Source: Bog-950 sp964615305
GTDB taxonomy: Bacteria > Bacteroidota > Bacteroidia > Chitinophagales > LD1
Reading direction: 5' to 3'
Length of the DNA stretch: 64,000 bases
NCBI GenBank assembly: GCA_964615305.1
Contig: CAZTNA010000001.1
Coordinates: forward strand, 248,001-312,000
The position numbers were made by a program, and so were the translations under genes. Each line of letters begins with the position of its first letter. Position 1 is the first letter of the stretch. The notes below the pieces were generated by a model. The model saw nothing but the letters and a program-made list of their open reading frames with translations, made no database searches and was not told where the DNA came from. Shown one piece after another: positions 9,123-16,530 of this stretch.

Positions 9123-9166
9123 TTAAACGCGAAAGGGAAGCCGTCCAGCTTCCCTTTCGCGTTTAA
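9123..9166. terminator. long perfect hairpin between convergent genes
   Basis: A perfect 19-bp inverted repeat (9123-9141 with 9148-9166) around a 6-base loop lies between the convergent genes ending at 9109 and 9206. It can serve both strands; there are only short T runs at its edges. Confidence 0.8.
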
Positions 9167-9205
9167 AACATGGCCTGTTTTAAGCTGACGGTAAAGATTT
9201 TTTGT

Positions 9206-9682
9206 TTAGCGCACTACCAGTTTAAACTCTTTAGTAGAACCCACAATACCTGCCGGATAGTTTTGACCGGTTACAAAAGTTGTAGAGCCGGCTTCAAACG
9301 ATACCTTGAACCGAATAACATCAAACGCATCGGCAGAGTCAGGCACGGTAAAACTACCGGTATAAGTATATAAGTTTACGCGGGGGTCAAGCGTATTTAA
9401 CTGGTTAAAAAATAGGGTATCGGGGTAGGTAGCCACATGCGATGAACTGTTGGTGGTATCCATATCATACATTCCCTTAATCCAGTTAATGGGTCTGTCG
9501 GTAGTAAATTTAATTTCTATAGGCACCACATCGCCCGGAAAAGGCCGGGTTACAGAACTATCAGGGGCCACCAATGCGATAGGCTCAAGTGGCTCGCCCG
9601 CTACATCTTTTTTACAACTGCTCATAATTAATATGCCGGAGAAAACTGCTGCGGCAAAAACTGAAAATATCGTCTTGTTCAT
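9206..9682 (-). CDS. putative lipoprotein
   Basis: 158 residues. An N-terminal signal peptide ends in a lipobox (IMSSCKKD, Cys near residue 22), predicting lipid anchoring. The rest looks like a single beta-sandwich domain; a PFPGDVVPIEIKFTTDRPI segment suggests an Ig- or DUF4625-like fold, but I do not recognise the family with certainty. It is transcribed alone, converging on the surface-protein gene and separated from it by the long hairpin. Function unknown. Confidence 0.65.
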   Translation of the reverse strand: MNKTIFSVFAAAVFSGILIMSSCKKDVAGEPLEPIALVAPDSSVTRPFPGDVVPIEIKFTTDRPINWIKGMYDMDTTNSSSHVATYPDTLFFNQLNTLDPRVNLYTYTGSFTVPDSADAFDVIRFKVSFEAGSTTFVTGQNYPAGIVGSTKEFKLVVR

Positions 9683-9733
9683 TGTTTGTATTAAATGGTT
9701 TGTATGTAAGTCCCTTTTAGGTGGTTTAGGGGT

Positions 9734-11179
9734 TTATAAAAACTTCAACATAGCATCCACCAATGTTTGATTCATTTTGCCGAAAGGTGGCGTTAGCAAA
9801 TCGGTAGGCGAGTTCCAAACAGAAACTACGGGCTTTTCGTTGCTGAACTCTTTAAAGCCCCAATGTCCGTGGCTTTTTCCAATACCTGAATTATTAACAC
9901 CGCCAAAAGGCAAACCCGGGTGGCTGTTTTGAATCAGGGACTCATTGATGCCCACAGCTCCCGAAGTGGTATGGTTGATGATGTAATTTTGGTTTTTTCG
10001 TTTGCTGCTATAGATATACAGAGCCAGCGGCTTTTCGTTTTTGTTGATGTAAGCAATTACTTCATTAATGTCGGTATATGTTAGCACCGGCAACAGTGGG
10101 CCAAATATTTCTTCCTGCATTAATGCCATATCGAAAGTAATATTGGTCAGTACAGTAGGAGCAAAATAATTATCTGCAGCATCGGTTTGCCCACCATCTT
10201 CTACCACAGCACCTTTGGCAACTGCATCGTCAAACAGCCGTTTGACACGACCAAAATGCTTGGCATTTACTATGCGGCAGTAGGCATCAGTATTTTGTGC
10301 GTTGCCGCCAAATGCTTTGTGAGTTTGCTCTTTCATTTGTTGAACAAATTCATCTTTCTTGCTGGCATGCACGTAAATGTAGTCGCTGGCAATACAAGTT
10401 TGCCCGCTGTTTAAATACTTAGCCCAAATAAGATTGCGGGCAGCTTTTTTCAAATTGGCTGTTTCGTCAATAATAGTGGGCGATTTGCCCCCTAGCTCAA
10501 GTGTAACAGCGGTCAGCGTTTCGCTGGCTTTCTTCATAATCAATTTGCCTACAGCGGGGCTTCCGGTAAAATGTATATGGTCAAAGCGCAAATCCATAAG
10601 TTGTTGCGACACCGTGTGGTCGCCAGTAATAACAGCTACTTCGTTTTCAGCAAACACTTCTTTTACAACAGCCGAAACTATGTCACCGGTGTGTGGTGTA
10701 AACTCGCTGGGTTTAATAATCACCGCATTGCCCGCCCCCACTGCGGCAATCATATTTTTTAACGGAATCTGAAAAGGATAATTCCAGGGAGTAAGAATAA
10801 GCACACGCCCTTTGGGCTCGTAAACTATTTTTGCGCTGCTTCCAATAAATGTAAGAGGTGTTTCTACTTCTTCGGTAGCTGCCCAATCATATAATTTGTT
10901 TTTATACAAACGCGCTTCAGCCACCACCGGGTAAATTTCACTAAAATCGGTTTGCAGCGGCCCCTTCTTAAAATCGGCAAACATGGCCTGCTGAATTTTT
11001 TTGCGGTTGGCTAACACCACCTTCTCAAGTTTTGCAATTTTTTTCAGGCGATCGTCAATGCTGCTGTTTTTAAGTGACAACAAGTTTTTTTGCTGAGCAT
11101 CGTAAATGCGTAGTATCTCTTCAAGTTTTGTGTTTGCACTGATAGGAATACCCGGTGCAGTAGTAGCCGTAGCTTGCAT
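9734..11179 (-). CDS. aldehyde dehydrogenase (ALDH3-like)
   Basis: A 481-residue NAD(P)-dependent aldehyde dehydrogenase. The cofactor and substrate motifs are plain: TPWNYPFQIPLKN, HFTGSPAVGK, ELGGKSP with the general base near Glu228, and NSGQTCIA with the catalytic thiol near Cys262. The short C-terminus and overall pattern match the class 3/coniferyl-type branch. It is divergent from the permease and glutamine-synthetase-like genes (79 bases between starts). It could oxidise the aldehyde formed from a gamma-glutamylated amine, or a general fatty or aromatic aldehyde; the sequence alone cannot decide. Confidence 0.9.
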   Translation of the reverse strand: MQATATTAPGIPISANTKLEEILRIYDAQQKNLLSLKNSSIDDRLKKIAKLEKVVLANRKKIQQAMFADFKKGPLQTDFSEIYPVVAEARLYKNKLYDWAATEEVETPLTFIGSSAKIVYEPKGRVLILTPWNYPFQIPLKNMIAAVGAGNAVIIKPSEFTPHTGDIVSAVVKEVFAENEVAVITGDHTVSQQLMDLRFDHIHFTGSPAVGKLIMKKASETLTAVTLELGGKSPTIIDETANLKKAARNLIWAKYLNSGQTCIASDYIYVHASKKDEFVQQMKEQTHKAFGGNAQNTDAYCRIVNAKHFGRVKRLFDDAVAKGAVVEDGGQTDAADNYFAPTVLTNITFDMALMQEEIFGPLLPVLTYTDINEVIAYINKNEKPLALYIYSSKRKNQNYIINHTTSGAVGINESLIQNSHPGLPFGGVNNSGIGKSHGHWGFKEFSNEKPVVSVWNSPTDLLTPPFGKMNQTLVDAMLKFL

Positions 11180-11258
11180 ATAAAGTCAGTTTTAATTCAA
11201 ATTAATTTGCAAAACACGAATTACACTAAATTTTCCGAATTATTTCCACCTTGCGCTT

Positions 11259-12566
11259 ATGGAACAAAATAGCAGTGGACTTCAGCGCACCCTCACCCCC
11301 CTCATGCTTTGGGGTTTAGGAGTTGGTTACGTAATAAGCGGCATGTATTTCGGGTGGAATATAGGGCTTGATAAGGGCGGAACCGTAGGGTTGGGGGTAG
11401 CCACCTTGTTTATTTTGATTATGTATATCACCTTTTCACTTTCATACAGTGAACTGGCTTGTGCTATACCCAAAGCAGGTGGAGTTTTCGATTACGTAAA
11501 CCGTGCATTTGGGCAAGACTTGGGCTTTGTTGCCGGCATGGCGCAGTGGATAGAATTTGTATTTGCACCACCCGCCATTGCATTGGGTATAGGCGCATAT
11601 TTTCATTTGTTGTTTCCGGAAGTAGATGCACTTGTGTTTGCCATTATTGCGTACTTTATTTTTACAGGCATCAACATTTTAGGCGTAAAAATATCAGCCA
11701 CTTTTGAGTTGATAATTACCATTGTGGCTGTTGGTGAGCTGAGTTTGTTTGCAGCGCTTACACTTCCTCATTTTCAGGTTCAAAATCTGCAAACCAATCC
11801 TTTCCCTCATGGTGTGGCGGGCATTTTTGCCGCTATCCCCTTTGCTATCTGGTTCTTTTTAGGAATGGAAGGATTAGCTAACGTGGCTGAAGAAACTATA
11901 GAACCGCAGAAAAACATCACTAAAGGTTTTGGATACAGCATGGGAACACTCGGCCTGTTAGCTGCATTAACATTCTGTTCTGCAGTGGGTGTGGGCGGTT
12001 GGGAGAAAGTTGTGTACGACAAAGCCGGTAGCGTTTCCGATTCTCCTTTGCCCATGGCACTAGGGCAAATTACCGGTGAGAGTGGCTTTATGTATCACAT
12101 GCTGGTAAGTGTTGGTTTGTTTGGTTTTGTAGCATCGTTCAACGGATTGCTTTTGGCAGCAGGTCGCTGTACGTATGAGTTCGGAAGAGCAAAACATTTC
12201 CCGGCTGTGTTTGGTAGAGTTCATCCGCGTTTTCATACCCCGCACTGGGCATTGGTGCTGAATATGGTAATCGGCATTGCCGCTTTGTTTACAGGCCGCA
12301 CGGGCGACATTATTACCATTTCGGTGTTTGGAGCTATTTGCCTTTACATTTTTTCGTGTTTGGCAGTTTTGCGTTTAAGAAAAACAGAGCCTAACATGCA
12401 TCGTCCCTTTCATGTGCCGCTTTATCCTTTGTTTCCGTTAATTGCTCTCAGCATTGCGTTGGTGGCTTTGGTAGCCATGACTTATTACAACTTGATGCTC
12501 GGTGCGGTTTTCTTTGGAGTGCTTGCACTTAGTTATGCATTGTTTAAAGTAACGGCAAGTTCTTAA
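11259..12566 (+). CDS. ethanolamine-type APC permease
   Basis: A 435-residue, roughly 12-helix transporter of the amino acid-polyamine-organocation superfamily. The N-terminal WGLGVGYVISGMYFGWN and the AQWIEFVFAPPAIALGIGAY segment strongly resemble the ethanolamine permease family (Eat/TIGR00908). It would import ethanolamine or a related small amine across the inner membrane. It lies 59 bases before a glutamine-synthetase-like ligase and opposite an aldehyde dehydrogenase, the companions expected for amine use by gamma-glutamylation. No eutBC lyase genes are visible. The substrate is inferred from family and context. Confidence 0.8.
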   Translation: MEQNSSGLQRTLTPLMLWGLGVGYVISGMYFGWNIGLDKGGTVGLGVATLFILIMYITFSLSYSELACAIPKAGGVFDYVNRAFGQDLGFVAGMAQWIEFVFAPPAIALGIGAYFHLLFPEVDALVFAIIAYFIFTGINILGVKISATFELIITIVAVGELSLFAALTLPHFQVQNLQTNPFPHGVAGIFAAIPFAIWFFLGMEGLANVAEETIEPQKNITKGFGYSMGTLGLLAALTFCSAVGVGGWEKVVYDKAGSVSDSPLPMALGQITGESGFMYHMLVSVGLFGFVASFNGLLLAAGRCTYEFGRAKHFPAVFGRVHPRFHTPHWALVLNMVIGIAALFTGRTGDIITISVFGAICLYIFSCLAVLRLRKTEPNMHRPFHVPLYPLFPLIALSIALVALVAMTYYNLMLGAVFFGVLALSYALFKVTASS

Positions 12567-12593
12567 TACAAATTTATTTTTCCGAATCATTCG

Positions 12594-12601
12594 CATATTC
12601 G
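12594..12601 (+). promoter_or_regulatory. promoter-like box CATATTCG
   Basis: CATATTCGCAC lies 24 bases before the start of the glutamine-synthetase-like gene. It matches the (T/C)AnnTT(T/C)GC pattern seen at several starts here. The ligase may therefore have its own promoter as well as read-through from the permease. Confidence 0.35.
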
Positions 12602-12625
12602 CACATTACAAACAGCATATCCACT

Positions 12626-13984
12626 ATGGACAAAAAACAAATTCTCGATTACGTAAAAAACCATCCATCTAACAAAGTAAAACTGGCCGTTACTGATATT
12701 GATGGCATACTGCGTGGTAAATACATTTCTGTAGATAAGTTTTTGAGTGTGGCAGAAAGTAATTTTGGCTTTTGTGATGTGGTGTTTGGGTGGGATAGCT
12801 GTGATGTGGCTTATGATAATGCTAACTACACCGGCTGGCATACCGGCTATCCGGATGCGAAAGCAAAAATTGATTTAAGCACCTTCCGAAAAATTCCTTG
12901 GGAGAATGATGTGCCGTTTTTTCTTGGCGAGTTTATTGATGGTAAAGACATGCCGTTGAGTGTTTGCCCGCGTCAGTTGCTCCGGCAGATAATTTCAGAA
13001 GCAGATAATAAAGGATTTGCTCCTGTTTTTTCGCAGGAGTTTGAATGGTTCAATTTTCAGGAAACACCCGATTCGCTCAACGATAAAGGTTTCAGAAATT
13101 TAAAGCCACTTACTCCGGGTATGTTCGGTTATTCGATTCTTCGCAGCACTTTGAAGAACAATTTCTTTACCGATTTGTTTGACCTGATGCAGAAATTCGA
13201 TGTGCCAATCGAAGGGCTTCACACAGAAACAGGCCCCGGAGTTTATGAAGCAGCTATTGCTTATGGCAATATTTTAGAATCAGCAGACCGGGCTGTATTG
13301 TTTAAGAGTTCAGCAAAGGAAATTGCCTACAAGCACGGCATCGTTGCCACATTCATGGCAAAGATTTCTGAAAATCTTCCGGGTTGTTCGGGCCACGTGC
13401 ACCAAAGTTTGTGGGATAAGAAAAAGTCGAAGAATCTTTTTCATGATGATAAAGACAAAAACAAAATGAGCGATTTGTTTAAAAGTTATTTGGCAGGTCA
13501 GCTTTATTGTTTGCCGCATATTTTACCAATGGTAGCGCCCACTATAAATTCATACAAAAGATTGGTGGAAGGTGCATGGGCACCCACCACCGTTACTTGG
13601 AGCGTAGATAACCGCACTGTAGCGTTAAGAGCGCTACCCGGTGGCAGCAAATCATCGCGCTTAGAAACAAGAGTAGTTGGCAGCGATACCAATCCGTACT
13701 TAGCAATGGCTGCCTGTTTAGCTGCGGGCTTATACGGCATAAACAAAGGCATGAAATTGAAACAACCGGCCACACTTGGTAACGGATACCGTGATGAAAG
13801 CAACGGACGTTTTCCGAAAAGTTTAGATGAGGCATCGCGCATCATGCGCGAGTCAAAAGTGGCGAACGAATTGTTTGGTGAAAAATTTGTTCAACACTTT
13901 ACACAAACACGTGATTGGGAATGGCGTCAGTTTAGCCGTGTGGTTACTGACTGGGAAACGAAAAGATATTTCGAAATTATTTAG
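12626..13984 (+). CDS. glutamine synthetase family protein (gamma-glutamyl-amine ligase-like)
   Basis: 452 residues of the glutamine synthetase fold. An N-terminal beta-grasp domain (KLAVTDIDGILRGK) precedes the catalytic barrel with SQEFEWFNF (metal site), GPGVYEAA, PGCSGHVHQSLW (the GHxHxS ATP/metal loop), NSYKRL and the NRTVALRALPG...ETRVVGSDTNPY substrate region. It resembles the PuuA/GlnA4-like branch that ligates glutamate to amines such as putrescine or ethanolamine rather than ammonia. It lacks the adenylylation-site context of assimilatory GlnA. The preceding ethanolamine-type permease points to an ethanolamine or monoamine substrate; this is inference. Confidence 0.8.
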   Translation: MDKKQILDYVKNHPSNKVKLAVTDIDGILRGKYISVDKFLSVAESNFGFCDVVFGWDSCDVAYDNANYTGWHTGYPDAKAKIDLSTFRKIPWENDVPFFLGEFIDGKDMPLSVCPRQLLRQIISEADNKGFAPVFSQEFEWFNFQETPDSLNDKGFRNLKPLTPGMFGYSILRSTLKNNFFTDLFDLMQKFDVPIEGLHTETGPGVYEAAIAYGNILESADRAVLFKSSAKEIAYKHGIVATFMAKISENLPGCSGHVHQSLWDKKKSKNLFHDDKDKNKMSDLFKSYLAGQLYCLPHILPMVAPTINSYKRLVEGAWAPTTVTWSVDNRTVALRALPGGSKSSRLETRVVGSDTNPYLAMAACLAAGLYGINKGMKLKQPATLGNGYRDESNGRFPKSLDEASRIMRESKVANELFGEKFVQHFTQTRDWEWRQFSRVVTDWETKRYFEII

Positions 13985-13999
13985 CGTCTGTAAGAAGCA

Positions 14000-14866
14000 A
14001 TGGTTGAAAAAATAAAAACACGGCAAAGCAAAAACCTGAAGAGTAAGTTCAGGTTTGTAGTGCTGAATGATGAAACTTTCGAAGAAAAGTTTTCACTCAT
14101 TCTTACACGTACAAACGTGTGGGTGTTTTTAAGTGTAGTGGTATTTGCGCTAATGTTTCTTACTACAGCAGCAATTATTTACACACCACTTAAGTATTAT
14201 ATCCCCGGTTTTGGAGATTACAATTACCGAAGCCAGATTTTACAACTGCGCTTTCAGACAGACTCTATTGAAAACGCTATGGCAGGTAGAGAAGCATGGC
14301 TGCAAAACGTAATAGATGTTGCCAACGGAAAAATAGATACTACGCGCCCGGCTAAGCAAAGCGGTACAATTGACAAGAACGCCTTGAATCTTAATGAAGT
14401 AAAGCCGGAGGAGAAAGAATTGCGCAATGAAGTTGAAGAAGATGAAAATTTTTCATTAACCACCAAAAGAAACAACGCTGCGGTAGATGAGATAAAGTCA
14501 ATGCACCTGATAAAGCCGGTAGAAGGTTATGTAACCGAAGCATACAATCCGCAAAAACAACATTTTGGCTTAGATATAGCAGCCAAAACGGATGAGCCTG
14601 TAAAATCTGTATTAGATGGAAAAGTTATTGCAGCGGATTATACACTTGAGTCGGGTTACGTAATTTCTGTTCAACATGCCAATAACCTGGTAAGCCAATA
14701 CAAGCACAACAGCAGACTGCTTAAGAAGGCAGGCACTGTGGTTAAAGCCGGTGAGGTAATAGCGGTAGTTGGTAGCACCGGTGAAACAAGCAGTGGCCCG
14801 CATTTGCATTTTGAACTTTGGCACGAGGGAAAAAGCTTGAACCCGGAAGACTATGTTGTGTTCTGA
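14000..14866 (+). CDS. M23-family peptidoglycan peptidase, membrane-anchored
   Basis: 288 residues. A cytoplasmic stub is followed by one membrane helix (about 38-62), a linker rich in Glu/Lys, and a C-terminal LytM/M23 domain with HFGLD (His188, Asp192) and PHLHF (about 268-270) as zinc ligands. It would cleave peptide cross-links in the periplasm. It starts 16 bases after the ligase stop and 99 bases before a bactofilin gene. M23 peptidase plus bactofilin is a recurrent pair in which bactofilin positions the enzyme for cell-shape control. Confidence 0.88.
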   Translation: MVEKIKTRQSKNLKSKFRFVVLNDETFEEKFSLILTRTNVWVFLSVVVFALMFLTTAAIIYTPLKYYIPGFGDYNYRSQILQLRFQTDSIENAMAGREAWLQNVIDVANGKIDTTRPAKQSGTIDKNALNLNEVKPEEKELRNEVEEDENFSLTTKRNNAAVDEIKSMHLIKPVEGYVTEAYNPQKQHFGLDIAAKTDEPVKSVLDGKVIAADYTLESGYVISVQHANNLVSQYKHNSRLLKKAGTVVKAGEVIAVVGSTGETSSGPHLHFELWHEGKSLNPEDYVVF

Positions 14867-14965
14867 AATTACCGTATTTCTACCTTAGTTTAAGAGCAAC
14901 AGGAACTCTTTTCTTTAGAGTGGTATTTCGTATATTGCACCCATTAATCAACTAAAATCTGAACC

Positions 14966-15388
14966 ATGTTCGCAAAAAACAAAGCTGACGATGCCAATGC
15001 AGCATTACGTGTGATGAACCAGTTTGGAAACGGAACCATAATAGCCGGTGATGTAAGCACCGAAGGCGATGTACGTATTGACGGTAAAATAAATGGCAAT
15101 GTTCAGTCAAAATCTAAAGTGGTGGTAGGTAGTACAGGAGTTATTGAAGGAAATGTACTGTGCCAAAACGCCTACATAGATGGCCGTGTGAGCGGAAGTA
15201 TAGAAGTTTCGGAATTACTTATTCTTAGCAAAACTGCCTTGGTAACAGGTGATATAAAAATCAAGAAGTTGGTAGTAGAAGAAGGGGCTCGTTTCAATGG
15301 CAAATGCACCATGGGTATGAGTAGTACACCTACTCATGACAAAGAAGAGCAACCGGTGGCACGTCCAAAATTTCCAGCGGCTACATAA
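14966..15388 (+). CDS. bactofilin
   Basis: A 140-residue polymer-forming cytoskeletal protein. The central region (about 25-118) shows the bactofilin beta-helix with recurring G-x-[IV] turns: GDVRIDGKINGNV, GSTGVIEGNV, YIDGRVSGSIEV and ALVTGDIKI. The ends are short and unstructured. Bactofilins self-assemble without nucleotides and recruit cell-wall enzymes; the M23 peptidase encoded just upstream is the likely partner. A GTATATTGC box before the gene may be its own promoter. A terminator follows. Confidence 0.92.
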   Translation: MFAKNKADDANAALRVMNQFGNGTIIAGDVSTEGDVRIDGKINGNVQSKSKVVVGSTGVIEGNVLCQNAYIDGRVSGSIEVSELLILSKTALVTGDIKIKKLVVEEGARFNGKCTMGMSSTPTHDKEEQPVARPKFPAAT

Positions 15389-15417
15389 CTAACAGCAAAT
15401 TGAGTTTATCTTTACTG

Positions 15418-15444
15418 GCCAACGCAAATACGTTGGCTTTTTTT
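15418..15444 (+). terminator. terminator abutting the next start codon
   Basis: A 7-bp stem (15418-15424 with 15431-15437) and 6-base loop are followed by seven T that end at 15444. The ATG of the AtpZ-like gene begins at 15445, leaving no space for an ordinary ribosome site if transcription started afresh beyond the hairpin. Confidence 0.75.
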
Positions 15445-15669
15445 ATGCAGCAAATTGATGACAAGCAAAGGCGGGCTAACAATTATCTTCGGTATTCGGG
15501 GGTTGGTTTTCAGATTGCAGCTATAATCGGTCTGGGAGTTTTTATAGGTTATAGGTTAGATATATGGATAAATACATCGCAGCCGTATTTTACACTCTTG
15601 TTCGCGTTAATTTTTATTCCGCTTGGTCTTTATTCCGGACTGAAAGAAATTGTTGGGAAAAAGAAGTAG
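15445..15669 (+). CDS. AtpZ/AtpI-like small membrane protein
   Basis: 74 residues with two membrane helices (about 18-38 and 46-66) and a conserved GYRLD between them, as in the ATP synthase-associated AtpZ/AtpI family (ATPase_gene1). Such proteins help assemble or supply magnesium/calcium to the F-ATPase. In Bacteroidota the gene often links a bactofilin gene to the atp operon, but here no atp gene follows: the next gene is on the other strand. I chose ATG 15445; an in-frame TTG at 15400 would place translation across the terminator hairpin. Confidence 0.7.
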   Translation: MQQIDDKQRRANNYLRYSGVGFQIAAIIGLGVFIGYRLDIWINTSQPYFTLLFALIFIPLGLYSGLKEIVGKKK

Positions 15670-15680
15670 AACGAATCGTG

Positions 15681-16070
15681 CTATTTACAATCACACGCAA
15701 ATTCATTTCCTAAATCTATACAGGTTACAATTTTCCAGTCGGTTTCGCATTGAGCAACAATTATTCGCAAACTTTGGTGGTCGTGGCTCATGCCTTCGTA
15801 TGCAAATTTCGGACATGGCTGGCTATCAGGCTGACTCTTAGCCGGATTAATGTTGTTGGTGGAAACAATTTCTTCCACCTCACTTTCTTCAACATATCGG
15901 CATCGCATTCGGCATTGCGCGTGCTTAGTGTACACTAACTTGTGCCCCCACACTTTACCTGTTGCCTTGTATTTATCTCTAGAACTTTGTTGTTGGTTAT
16001 TGTTTGGTTCGCAGGCAACAAAAAGAATGCAAAGCGGTAAAAGAAAAACAGCAGATAAACGTTTAATCAT
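15681..16070 (-). CDS. DUF4258-like lipoprotein, cysteine-rich
   Basis: 129 residues. The signal peptide ends in a lipobox (LFVAC). The mature part carries a KHAQCRMRCRYVEESEVEEIV segment, matching the H-A-x2-R-M-x2-R-x-[IV]-x3-E-[VI] pattern of DUF4258. Seven cysteines follow the lipidated one, suggesting disulfides. DUF4258 domains are usually found in small cytoplasmic proteins, some linked to toxin modules, so an exported copy is unusual. It converges on the AtpZ-like gene. Function unknown. Confidence 0.65.
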   Translation of the reverse strand: MIKRLSAVFLLPLCILFVACEPNNNQQQSSRDKYKATGKVWGHKLVYTKHAQCRMRCRYVEESEVEEIVSTNNINPAKSQPDSQPCPKFAYEGMSHDHQSLRIIVAQCETDWKIVTCIDLGNEFACDCK

Positions 16071-16108
16071 TTTCTCAGAATTCTATTTTCGTCCGTAAAC
16101 ATACAATC

Positions 16109-16507
16109 ATGAACTTTATCATCAAACTTTTATTAAACGCCATAGCCGTAGTGCTTACAGCATATATATTACCCGGTGTGCACCTTGAAAGCTTTTGGTA
16201 TGCTTTATTAGTTGCGGCACTGCTTTCGGTATTAAATGTTTCAGTAAAACCAATACTTATTGTACTTACCATTCCCGCCACTATTTTTTCACTCGGCTTG
16301 TTTCTGCTTGTTATAAATGCGTTTATGATAGAAATAGCCGCCTGGGTATTAAAGCCGGGCTTCGATGTTGCTACATTTTGGCAAGCATTGTTTTTTAGCT
16401 TGCTACTTTCGCTCATCAACAGCATTTTTGAGCGCCTGACTGTTAAAGCGAAACATCGCGAAGATAATATGCAGGTTTTTGACAAGGACGGAAAAAGAAT
16501 ACTTTAA
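16109..16507 (+). CDS. small membrane protein of the phage-holin/DUF360 (Pfam PF04020) family
   Basis: 132 residues with four hydrophobic segments. The NAIAVVLTAYILPGV start, LNVSVKPILIVLTIPATI and LGLFLLVINAFMI phrases match the widely conserved 'phage holin family' membrane proteins (Mycobact_4TM). Despite the name they are ordinary chromosomal membrane proteins of unknown role. The C-terminal 20 residues are charged and cytoplasmic. It precedes the M43 protease gene by 23 bases in the same direction. Confidence 0.75.
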   Translation: MNFIIKLLLNAIAVVLTAYILPGVHLESFWYALLVAALLSVLNVSVKPILIVLTIPATIFSLGLFLLVINAFMIEIAAWVLKPGFDVATFWQALFFSLLLSLINSIFERLTVKAKHREDNMQVFDKDGKRIL

Positions 16508-16530
16508 GCCATTCAATTAATGCAATACCC

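Noticed and set aside
16109..16507. Prophage remnant suggested by the holin-like name
   Set aside because: The family is a common chromosomal membrane protein, and no phage genes surround it.
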